Shown here in pieces: positions 54,500-64,000 of a stretch of 64,000 nucleotides of DNA. The notes below the pieces were generated by a model. That model was not told the origin of the DNA. It did no database searches and saw nothing but the letters and a program-made list of their open reading frames with translations. Origin of the DNA: Anolis sagrei (lineage: Eukaryota > Chordata > Lepidosauria > Squamata > Anolidae); contig NC_090034.1 of assembly GCF_037176765.1 (NCBI RefSeq), positions 94,352,500 through 94,416,499 of the forward strand. Reading direction: 5' to 3'. A program made the translations under genes and the position numbers. Each line of letters opens with the position of its first letter. The stretch's first letter is position 1.

Positions 54500-55264
54500 A
54501 TGGCTGTATCTAGAACCTTGGAGGGATAGCCTCTATCTTTGAATTGTTTCCTAATTGTCTCTCACACCCATACAACTCAAACATCTATAAAATAATCAAG
54601 AAACACTGGCACATTATCAAGGACGTTCCAGGCTACCAAAATACACTGATGGTAGCATACAAATGCACCAAAAATTTAAAGGACATGTTGATTAGATCAG
54701 ATCTCACTAAACCTACCATAAAAAGTCTACCTAGTCTTAGAGGACATATTGTGGACACTGTGAATGTTGCTCCCAATCCTTGAAGATTCAACAATTCACA
54801 CACCCAACCATGAAGATTACTATACCCTTAAATGATTTTACTACCTGCTCTTCAGAAAATGCTATATATTGTATTTTATGCCCATGTGACCTTCTTTATA
54901 TTGGAATGATCTGTCAAGGTCAGAATTATGGAACATTGCTCATGCATAAAAAACAAACACAATGATAGTACTCTTTATTCTCATTTTCTGGAGAAAGGAC
55001 ATTCATCTACCAGCTTCAAGTTTTGCATCATAGAAAAAATACACCCCAAGCCACATATGGATACTAAGAATTACCTTTTGCAAAGGGAAGCATTTTGGAT
55101 TTTTAAGTTTAACACAGTGTTTCCTACCGGCCTTAACGATAGACTGGATCTCAATTGCTTTTTGTAATAAGCCCTATTATCTACTTTATCTACTTGTAAT
55201 TTACATTCCAGCTGACTGTCAGTAACTAGCTTTGCCTTTAAATCCTTGCTTCTGTGTAATTGCA
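54500..55264 (+). pseudogene. Penelope-like retroelement C-terminal fragment with GIY-YIG region
   Basis: Frames at 54544-54783 (HWHIIKDVPGYQNT, KNLKDMLIRSDL), 54780-54965 (AIYCILCPCDLLYIG) and 54928-55167 (HFLEKGHSSTSFKFCIIEKI, QREAFWIFKFNTVFPTGLND) match the end of the reverse transcriptase and the GIY-YIG endonuclease of Penelope-like elements, probably of the Neptune type. The element is truncated and decayed. Confidence 0.83.
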
Positions 55265-55879
55265 TTGCTCACTATCGAAGACCAAACTGTAGGGCCAGTG
55301 TCGTCTCATTAATAACGTGAGTAATAACGTGTATGTAGTCTTTCTCACTGGAATGCATGTCATTATCACTGAATGTTTTGGTTTGGGTGCCTTTTTTGGC
55401 ATATCTATTATGTTGTTTGCTATCGCCCATTTAGGGATGTATGCTGAACTACCCACTTTTATAAAGAAGATGAAATCCTGAAGAAGGGAAAGTCCCCCAA
55501 AATAAGGCAACCTCAACCCGGGGATCCTTGTCACATAACATTTTATATTGGACAGCAATTTGAACTATTTTGGACTTTATTTGGACTTAAGGGAGCTTAA
55601 GGAGGGGGGCAAGGAACACTCTTGATGGGGAAAAATGAAAATATTGGGATCCAGAGACCCCAGGAAAAGGGAGGAAAACCGCTCCCCCCTCCATTGAGAA
55701 GATGAAGGTTCCTATTCTCCCATGCAAGTCAATGGTGGCAAAATAGCCCACTGGCAGGGCTCCTGCCTTGGAAACAAAACCCTCCCAGTTTGAATCCCGG
55801 TCAGGGACAAAAACGTCAAAATCAGCTGGAAAAACAGAGGAGAGGGCACAAAGGGTTGCCAAGACACACATTTTGAAGA
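55265..55879. other. Unassigned sequence after the Penelope fragment
   Basis: 55265-55560 may be its 3' UTR. 55600-55880 is not recognised. Confidence 0.4.
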
Positions 55880-56520
55880 CTGTTCAGATGCTTCAAATGG
55901 TCCAATGGGTGGTAGCCAGGTTGCTACCAGGAGCAGCACTCAGGGAGCATACAACTCCTCTGTTGCGCCAGCTCCACTGGCTGCCAATCTGCTACCAAGC
56001 ACAATAATGTGCTGCCTTTAGCCTATAAAGCCCTCAACGGTTCCGGCCCTGCCTATCTGACCGAACGTATCTCTCCTTATGAACCATCTAGGAATTTTAG
56101 ATCTTCTGGGGAGGCCCTGCTCTTGTTCCTGCCATCTTCACAGGTTCGGCTGGCAGGGACGAGAGACAGGGCCTTCGCAGCGGTGGCCCCTTGGCTGTGG
56201 AATGCCCTCCCCAGGGACATTAGATCGGCCACCACCCACTTAACATTTTGTAAAAGAGTCAAAACCTGGCTATTTGACCAGGTTTTCCCAAATGCAGTGT
56301 AGCAGATAAACTCTTATCTCGGAATGGCTGGACAACGCGACTGGATAATGATTTGGTAATGAAATGCGGAGGATTTATTGTTTTATGATGTTTTATTGAT
56401 GTTATTATGTAGTGAATTTTTATCTATGTTTAAATGTTTTAGCTATTTTTATATTGTTATGAGCATCAAATTGTGCCGTTCTGTAAACCGTGGTATAGAA
56501 ATATAGTAAATAATAATAAT
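55880..56520 (+). pseudogene. L2 LINE C-terminal fragment, plus strand
   Basis: Frames read LREHTTPLLRQLHWLPICYQ, then AYKALNGSGPAYLTERISPY and DRAFAAVAPWLWNALPRDIR. The 3' tail ends in AATAATAAT at 56510-56522. A frame break separates the two pieces near 56008. It is a different L2 subfamily from 58027-62390. Confidence 0.87.
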
Positions 56521-57270
56521 AATCCTATATTAGCTCCTCTTCAGAGCTGATCTGTGACTTTTCTGTATCGTGCCATCAATATTTATGTCCACAGTGATAC
56601 AAGCATATTGGTCAAATTGCAGTTTGATACCACTTTAACTGCCATAGTTCAATGCTATAGGGGGTTGTAGTTTGGTGAGGTACCAAGTCGCTTTGACAGA
56701 GAAGGTTGTCAAACTCCTTCAATATCCAGATACAGGCCGTCCCTGAGTTACAAACATCCAACTTACAAACAACTCATCATTAAGAACAGGGGTAAGACAA
56801 CAGGAAGTGGGGAAAATCTACCCCTCAGAAGCATAGATTATGGCCCTGTGGATATGGGATTGTATATGTATATTGTATATGATGTGTTGGGCTTGGAGAA
56901 ATAATGCCACATATATTAAGTCTTCAGTAGGATAGTTGGAAATCAATATTTTCTTTTGTTTTGTTTCTTTGCTGTCTTGTGATTTCCTTTTCCTTTCTTT
57001 TTCCTTTTTGGTTGGGTGTTTTTTCTGCTTTTAATGTTTTTGAAATTTCTTAACATTTCTTTAGTAAAGAAATCTTATAACATGCTTAAGATAAACACAT
57101 GTCTGGTTTAGACATTTAGCAATCAAGTTGTACGGCTGATTAATTTCTTCCTGATCCTAAAATCTAAAGAAGCAGATAAAATATAGTTTGTCGTTCATTC
57201 TGGTCTTTTATTCTTTTCACAGTTAGAAAAAGAGATTAAGACAAAAAGGCAAAATGGGCAAAATAAAAGA
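56521..57270. other. Unassigned sequence
   Basis: 56725-56830 has CAGGCCGTCCCTGAGTTACA, a common interspersed repeat word whose family I cannot name. The rest is AT-rich and unrecognised. Confidence 0.4.
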
Positions 57271-57278
57271 CTAACCAC

Positions 57279-57798
57279 TAGGGCTGGGCGGTTTCGTTCG
57301 TTAATTTCGTAATTCGTTATTAATTCGTTATTTTTTTGATAACGAAGCAATATTGAACCATTCAGGAGCAACTACAAAACGAAACGAATTTTTCCAATTC
57401 GTTTCGTAATTGTTTCGTAATTGTTTCGTAATTGTTTCGAAATTGTTTTGTTATTATTTCGTTATTATTTCCGTATGTCTGGTGCAAGTTTTATAGTCGT
57501 TGTTTGTTTTATCAGTGATAAAAAAAATCACACCAACAGTCAACAACAGAGGGAGAGGGAAGCTTCAGAAGTTCCCCCTGTCCCATTTGGAGGGTTTTTT
57601 AGCGTATTGCGCAATTGCGCCCGCCATTAACGAATCGATTCGTTATTGTTTCGAAATTGTTTCGTAATTTCCGAAATTTCGTAAATATCGAACTTTTTAA
57701 AAGAAAAATTTCGGAATTCTTTGAAATAACAAAACGCAAAAAACCCCTAAAAACGAATCGAGTTTAGAAACAAATTTTTCCGTGGTTGGACAGCCCTA
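57279..57798. mobile_element. TTCG-rich non-autonomous hAT-like element
   Basis: Ends TAGGGCTG and CAGCCCTA are exact inverted repeats, with a perfect 8-bp duplication CTAACCAC (57271-57278, 57799-57806). Much of it is built from TTCGTAATTGTTTCG-like words and their inverses. No transposase frame. Confidence 0.86.
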
Positions 57799-58287
57799 CT
57801 AACCACATATCACCTTCGAGGAATTGTTTAGAGAGTGAAAATAATCATGCAGATATAACTGAGTAAATGTGCTCCAGGGCATCACTTCCGTAACACAAAA
57901 ATGGGTCCCAGAGGCACAAATAATATAGACATAGTGAAATTAGATACACTTATCAGTTAAAAAAGATCAACATACCCTGTTTCCCAGAAAATAAGACATA
58001 CTCATAAAATAAGCCGTAGCAGGATTGCTACAGGATTTGTGCAATATTTATTTATTTATTTGATTTATTTGATGCACTTATTAACCGCCATTCTCAGCCC
58101 ATAAGGGCGACTCATGGCGGTGTACAGTACACATAAAAGACAATTACAAAAAAGCCAGTTTCAACAACATATAAACTATACAACAATTACAGACTACACT
58201 AAAAATCCGCTTCGTCTCTTAGTGGAATCATAGCCAGTCTCATATTCCTTGTTCCATTCCAGTTCTCATTACCATATTGTTTAGCAC

Positions 58288-59469
58288 TTAATTAAATGCC
58301 CTCTCGAACAGCCATGTCTTAAGGCTTTTTCGAAAGGACATGAGGGAAGGCGCTTGTCTGATGTGTGCAGGGAGAGTGTTCCACAGCCGGGGGGCCACCA
58401 CCGAGAAGGCCCTCTCCCTCGTCCCCGCCAAACGTGCCTGTGAGGCAGGCGGGATCGAGAGAAGGGCCTCCCCAGACGATCTCAAGGTCCTCGTGGGCTC
58501 GTAGGCCAAGATGCGGTCGGAAAGGTATTTTGGGCCGGAACCGTTTAGGGCTTTGTAGGCCAAAACCAGCACCTTGAATTGGGTCCGGTAGCAAATCGGC
58601 AGCCAGTGGAGCTGGGACAACATGGGCGTTGTGTGCTCCCTGCGACCCGCTCCAGTTAGTAACATGGCTGCTGCGCGCTGAACCAGCTGAAGCTTCCGGG
58701 TCATCTTCAAGGGCAGCCCCACGTAGAGAGCGTTGCAGTAGTCCAGGCGGGATGTGACAAGAGCGTGTACCACCGTGGCCAAGTCAGACTTCCCGAGATA
58801 CGGGCGCAGCTGGCGCACGAGCCTGAGCTGTGCAAATGCTCCCCTGGTCACCGCTGAAACCTGGGGGTCCAGGCTCAACGATGAGTCCAGAGTCACACCC
58901 AAGCTGCGAACCTGCGCCTTCAAGGGGAGTGCGACCCCGTCCAGCACAGGCTGTAACCCTATACCCCGTTCGGCCTTACGACTGACCAGGAGTACCTCTG
59001 TCTTGTCTGGATTTAGTTTCAGTTTGTTCGCCCTCATCCAGACCGTTACAGCGGCCAGGCACCGGTTCAGGACCTCGACAGCCTCCTTAGTAGCAGGTGG
59101 GAAGGAGTGACAGAGTTGGACATCATCTGCGTACAGATGACACCGCACCCCGAAACTCCGGATGATCTCACCCAGCGGCTTCATGTAGATATTAAACAGC
59201 ATGGGGGACAGTATGGAACCCTGTGGCACCCCACAAGTCAAAGGTTGTGGTGCGGAACAGGAGTCCCCCAATAACACCTTCTGGGTGCGGCCCTCCAGAA
59301 ATGACTGGAGCCACTGCAGAGCAGTGCCCCCAAGACCCATTTCCGCAAGGCGCCCCAGAAGGATACCGTGGTCGACGGTATCGAAGGCCGCTGAGAGGTC
59401 CAGGAGCACCAACAGGGACACACTCCCCCTGTCTAGCTCCCGGCGCAGATCATCCACTAAGGCGACCAA
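58288..59469 (-). pseudogene. L2 ORF2, RT catalytic and C-terminal part (393 aa frame)
   Basis: An uninterrupted frame with VLLDLSAAFDTVDHGILL (motif A), GVPQGSILSPMLFNIYM (motif B) and CHLYADDVQL (motif C, YADD), then the thumb and LVTSRLDYCNALYVGLPLK. The end is FRKSLKTWLFERAFN. Catalytic aspartates are all present, so the copy is young apart from the one frame break and the short deletion shared with the preceding frame. Confidence 0.88.
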
Positions 59470-61484
59470 GACCGTCTTGGTACCATGCCCCGGTCTGAAC
59501 CAGACTGTGCCGGATCCAGATAATCCGTGTCTCTCAAGAATACCTGGACTTTGCCCAAGAAGGGGAGATTGGAAACAGGCCGAAAGTTGTCTAACTTAGT
59601 GGGGTCCAGTGATGGCTTCTTCAACAGCGGCTTTATGATAGCCTGTTTTAGGCTCGCTGGAATCTTGCCTTCCCGAAGGGAGGCATTCACCACCACTGTT
59701 ACCCACTCAGCCAATCCCCCTCTGGCCTCCCTCAGAAGCCAGGATGGGCAGGGGTCTAGGATGGACGTGGTGGGCCTCATTCCTCCAAGTATCTTGTCCA
59801 CATCCTCGGGTTTCACAAACTGAAAAGAATCCATCAAAATAGGACAAGCAGGTGCTCTTGTTACATTCTCGGAGTCTGCATCTAACGCGGCGTCCAGTCC
59901 AGAACGGATCAAGGCGACTTTGTCTGCAAAGAACCGAGCAAATGCTTCACAGCGCGCGACCGAATTGTCAGGGCTCCCACCTGCAGAGGCGGGAGTTAAA
60001 AGACCTCTGACAATCCGAAACAACTCCGCCGGACGGTTCTTTGCAGACGCAATAGTGGCCGCAAAGAAAGTTTTCTTTGCGGCCTTTATTGCCGCGGCAT
60101 ATGCCCTAAGAAAGGACACAAACCGTGCTCGGTTTGACTCGCTCGGATCCGAACGCCACACGCTCTCTAGTTCCCTCTTCCTTCGCTTCATCACTGCCAG
60201 CTCCTCAGTAAACCAAGGGGCTGGTTTAGCTCGGCTACTTGAGAGGGGACGTTCCGGAGCAATCATGTCAATAGCCCTGGCCATCTCCCCATTCCAGAGA
60301 GCCACCAAGGCTTCGACATGGTCACCTACCGAGGTGGCGGGAAAATCCCCAAGAGCCGTCAGGAATCCATTCGGATCCATCAGCCTCCTGGGGCGGACCA
60401 TTTTAATAGGTCCTCCACCTTTGCAGAGGTTAGGGGGCGCAGTGAGCCTAAATCTGATCAGGAAGTGGTCGGTCCATGGCAACGGAGAGATGGACAACTC
60501 CTCCACACCGCCACCCTGTTCCCATCCCTGGCAGAAAACCAAATCCAATGTGTGTCCAGCACAGTGGGTGGGGCCAGATATTTGTTGGGACAGCCCCATG
60601 GTTGCCATGGCAGACATGAAGTCCTGAGCCGCACCTGTGAGGGTCGCCTTGGCATGGATGTTGAAGTCTCCCAGCACAAGGAGCTGTTGAGACTTCAACG
60701 CCAGGCTCGAGACCACCCCCGCTAGCTCAGGTAGGGAGACTGTAGTGCAGCGAGGTGGACGGTACACTAACAGAATCCCTATTCTGTCCCGGTCACCCAC
60801 CCTCAGGTAGACGCTTTCAAAATTTGCGGTCTGCGGGATGGGGCACCTGGTCAGATGGATGGAATCTCTATAGACCACCGCGACCCCGCCTCCCCGCCCT
60901 CCGGATCTCGGTTGGTGCTGCACGGAGAAGCCCGGAGGACAAAGCTGGGTCAGATTTACTCCTCCAACTTCATCCAACCAGGTCTCCGTGATGCACGCCA
61001 GATCTGCCCGCTCGTCCAGGATTAGGTCCTGGATCCAGGTCGTTTTTCCGTTGACAGATCTGGCGTTCAACAGCACCACCTTCAGTCCAGAGGGTCCGCT
61101 CACCTGGTTACACCAATTTACCTTAGGAGACCGAGTTGGAATTGTTAATGTTTTGGATAAATGGTCCGAATTTGGCCGAATTTGAGGTCTCCTTTTCCCG
61201 CATCTCCTCCTTCCCACCACGACCTCTATGGGGGCCCCTCGGCTAGTGGAACACCTCCCCTCCTCCATGCCGCAGTTCCTGACCAGGGTCTTAATCTCTA
61301 TTTCATCAGATGTTTGAAATGTTGGCGTTTTTTCTTGCCAATTACTTTGGTCTTCTTTGTCCCCCCTCCCCTCCTCATTGTTCTTCACAGGCTCCAGCCC
61401 ACTTCCTCCCCTGCTTCTTCCACCAGTCAATAGTATCAGAGACAGTATACATAGGAGGGTGGGGGACCACATGGATGGGAACAA
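59457..61484 (-). pseudogene. L2 ORF2, endonuclease and N-terminal RT part (675 aa frame)
   Basis: An uninterrupted frame. The AP endonuclease has LKVVLLNARSVNGKTTWIQD, ITETWLDE, GGGVAVVYRD, LVLGDFNIH and WTDHFLI (about residues 130-345), all catalytic motifs visible. A linker follows, then the first RT motif IIKPLLKKPSLDPTKLDNFR. Near its end, LPFLGKV runs into QVFLRDTDYLDPAQSG, shorter than usual by roughly ten residues. Just after this the frame shifts by one base (near 59507), and the rest continues in the next frame. Confidence 0.86.
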
Positions 61485-62390
61485 TACACTTCGGTAGATG
61501 GTAAATACAGATGGTAAACGTTCAACCGCAAAATAGGGTGGTCCCTAGAGTGCTAGAGTCTTAAGTGCAACAGTAGTAACAGTAGCAAAATCCACGGCTA
61601 CAAGGGTAGTTCTTAAAGTGCAGGAACTTAAAGTGCGACAAGATATTAAAGTGCAACAAGCCCAAAACTTGGCCCTCAATGCTACTAAAGTGCGGCAGGG
61701 GGACTCGGGGAAGGGACAAAGTGCAAAAACAGTTGGCGACAGAGGCAGGCGCCTTTAAAGTGCTATGCTATGCTCTTATTATCACATTAGCAGCAAGTTA
61801 GGATGGAACTATAACGTTCGATGTTGGCAATATGTAAACACAGTAAACAAGAGATTGACAGTTGGCACAAGTGCTATGATTCAGATGTAAAACAGACGAT
61901 TGATGTAAGATAGCGGATGGACCTCCGGAGGTGGTCGACACGGTGGCGGTCGGCCCAGTTGGTCTCTATCCGGTTAAATTGCGCAGGCAACACAAGGCCA
62001 AGGCAGGTGCAACACAGCTTTATAGTCCCTCCCTCCTTGGAGGATTGCTGAGTCGCACCCAGTTGGAAAGGGCCTGGGGCTTCTCCTACTCACAAGTAGT
62101 CCAGGGCAGCCAAGCTGGATGGAAGGATTCAGGACCCCTGTGGCAGGAGCAGCAGCAGTCTGAGACTAGGTCAAGGCAGGTGCAACACAGCTTTATAGTC
62201 CCTCCCTCCTTGGAGGATTGCTGAGTCGCACCCAGTTGGAAAGGGCCTGGGGCTTCTCCTACTCACAAGTAGTCCAGGGCAGCCAAGCTGGATGGAAGGA
62301 TTCAGGACCCAAGTAGTCCAGGGCAGCCAAGCTGGATGGAAGGATTCAGGACCCCTGTGGCAGGAGCAGCAGCAGTCTGAGACTAGGCCA
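61485..62390 (-). repeat. L2 5' region with tandem monomers
   Basis: A 173-base unit starting CAAGGCAGGTGCAACACAGC repeats at 61999 and 62172, followed by an inner repeat of about 44 bases (CAAGTAGTCCAGGGCAGCCA). Promoter monomers of this type are known from 5' regions of some LINEs; the promoter role here is inference. Confidence 0.78.
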
Positions 62391-62657
62391 AGGCATAGAT
62401 ATAGATAGATATATATGATTCACACACGCACAGATATAGTATCATAGATTTGAAATGGACCCCTAAAGAACAACGATGCATATTCCAGAGTAGGCAAACC
62501 AGACAATCTCCACATCAACACTGACAAAGAAACAACAAGAAATACTGTTTACCGACAAGCATAAAAATTACATATATTAGAAACCAACACTTTCTCATTA
62601 CTTTATTTTCCAGATCACCAGACTGGGCCACAGCAACACATGGCAGGGGGTGGCTAG
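62391..62657 (+). mobile_element. Helitron 3' terminal fragment
   Basis: Ends GCCACAGCAACACATGGCAG and GGGGGTGGCTAG with the short hairpin of the other two Helitrons. It matches the 3' 300 bases of 40099-41346 on the opposite strand. The 5' end is missing. Confidence 0.8.
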
Positions 62658-62756
62658 TACTTAATAAAAATAAGACATCCCCTGAAGTTAAGTCATAGTG
62701 TGTCTTCTTGAGGAAAAATAAGTATAAGACAGTGTCTTATTTTTGGAGAAACACAA

Positions 62757-64000
62757 TATTTCAGCAAATTTATGTTTGGGACTAAGAAGTTGCACATGTG
62801 AAGTAAAATAATCCAGTGTTGCATCAGTTAACATTTTGAACCTTCTGGAGATAACATGAAAGCATATTTCAAAACACCTCCGTAATTTTCTTTTCTTTTC
62901 TTTCTCTCACCAGCCTCTTTCTTGTGATATTCCTTTTCATGGTCAGATTTGTGGTGGGATAAAAATCATAAATAGTTCATGTCTTTACCAATCCACATAC
63001 TATCTTATTAGAGAAAAGATATGCCACACAGATGATCAGTAAAGAATAATGTGTTTACTCTTTGTTATGCAGAGCAACATATATACAATCATATGAACAG
63101 TTATATTGACTCACACAATGTCTTTTGAGAGATTCAAAATGGTTCTTGGGTGTCTATGTTAGAGATCTTCTTCCAACAGCCAAGAAGCAAAAATACTAAC
63201 TGTCTTGGCAAGCTCCTGCACAGAAAAACTTAAACATGTGACTGTTGCCAGAACTCCCAAGCTCAGCTAGCTTCTGGGCATGGCCCAACCAATCAGCTTC
63301 GTGCTTTGCATTTTTCAGTTAACACACTCATCAACTGATTTTTACATGCTCCAACAAGACTTATAGATCTATGCTTTTCAAAACATCTCTGGTAAAGCAG
63401 ACATATCTTTTTTCCATGTTTTCCTGTTTTTAACTTTCCTTCACTATCTTCCCAATACTAAAGATGATGAAAGAAACCTTCCAACTAGACAGAGGTAAAA
63501 AGAAAGACCTGGGCTTAGTTTGTTGTAAAAAGGAGTTTCTCTGACACAGAATGTGTTAGTTGGTGCAGAGAATTGAGTGAGGGTTATTATTAATTTTAAA
63601 ACAATGAAGAAAAAGTCTTAAAATATCTATATTTTAAAAATCTGAAAGTTTTTTTTTAAAAAAAACCTTGCAATAAAAGCAATATTAGGAAATGATTCCA
63701 GTGGTTACCAACTGAACTCAAACCATAACATTTGCACATATCAACATGGACATTAGCGAGAAGTGAGACATTGAGTGTGATGTGTGTGGCTCTCCAAATA
63801 TGGATGGACGGAAAGGATGATGTCAGCCCAACAACACTTGGAGGCCTACAGTCTGTAGCCCCCAGACAATTTTTGCATAATTACAAAGAGCCAAATTCAA
63901 ATAGTGAAGAACCATTCATCCATGCCAAGGAAACACACTACAAGGTGGGCATTAGTAGAAGACCTTCATCCATAGGAACCCAGAAAGAGCCAGCAGAAGT
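62757..64000. other. Unassigned sequence to the window end
   Basis: AT-rich. No gene, RNA or repeat family recognised. Confidence 0.5.

Larger units (their letters stand above)
58027..62390 (-). mobile_element. Nearly full-length L2 LINE
   Basis: On the minus strand: a 5' region with tandem repeats (62390-61485), an ORF with endonuclease and start of the RT (61484-59457), the rest of the RT (59469-58288) and a 3' end with (TAAA)n at about 58027-58055. It is the longest LINE in the window. Confidence 0.87.
57972..62756. mobile_element. Tc1/mariner-like MITE split by L2 and Helitron
   Basis: Left part 57972-58022 (TACCCTGTTTCCCAGAAAAT) and right part 62660-62756 (ACATCCCCTGAAGTTAAG, TTTTTGGAGAAACACAATA) are the two ends of one element with TA borders. 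Confidence 0.6.

Noticed and set aside
59920-60627. 235-codon plus-strand frame
   Set aside because: It is the antisense shadow of the L2 coding sequence.
1-64000. CRISPR arrays, operons, prophage or other bacterial systems
   Set aside because: The window is vertebrate: introns, SINEs and LINEs. The tandem repeats are minisatellites, microsatellites and LINE monomers.

Overview
The window looks like a squamate reptile genome, most likely an iguanian lizard of the Anolis type. The reasons are the repeat mixture (L1, L2, CR1, RTE-BovB, Penelope, SPIN-like hAT, Helitrons, several tRNA-derived SINEs, solo LTRs) and a cluster of two-domain Ly6/uPAR genes resembling squamate phospholipase A2 inhibitor gamma (PLI-gamma). 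Species identity is an inference.

Host genes. Three plus-strand tandem paralogs are present. Gene A has only its last two exons in the window (295-435, 2779-2906). Gene B is complete (coding exons 24161-24209, 24678-24794, 25354-25506, 25934-26077, 28090-28217; 196 aa). Gene C is complete (41602-41653, 42110-42226, 42758-42910, 43874-44014, 48509-48645; 199 aa). All introns are phase 1 with GT/AG borders. Each product has a short signal peptide, a ten-cysteine LU domain and an eight-cysteine second LU domain. Genes B and C share a probable promoter and non-coding first exon (about 21479-21677 and 38625-38811). A decayed fourth copy lies between B and C: promoter-like flanks at 34110-35700 and a stump of the last exon at 36784-36816.

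Layout. 1-6330 is the end of gene A and its 3' flank. 6685-10006 is a 3' L1 fragment split by a Helitron, an L2 piece and a hAT element. 10007-24160 is the upstream region of B, which matches only a few kb upstream of C because solo LTRs (10730-11541, 12015-13273), an L1 (13552-about 18290), L2 and hAT elements were inserted. 24161-31200 is gene B and its 3' flank. 31200-36830 is the decayed copy. 36830-49640 is gene C with its flanks. 49640-64000 is mostly mobile elements: a hairpin element, a solo LTR, a SPIN-like hAT, a long hAT with an internal palindrome, a Penelope-like element, L2 pieces, a TTCG-rich hAT and a nearly whole L2 with tandem repeats in its 5' region.

Because the units are paralogous, many insertions can be read against an empty site in a sister unit. 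This gives exact borders and target-site duplications for three LTRs, a poly-G hAT family and a Helitron, and gives a relative order for the duplications. The secreted inhibitors appear to be diverging faster in their exons than in their introns, as in venom-linked three-finger protein families.
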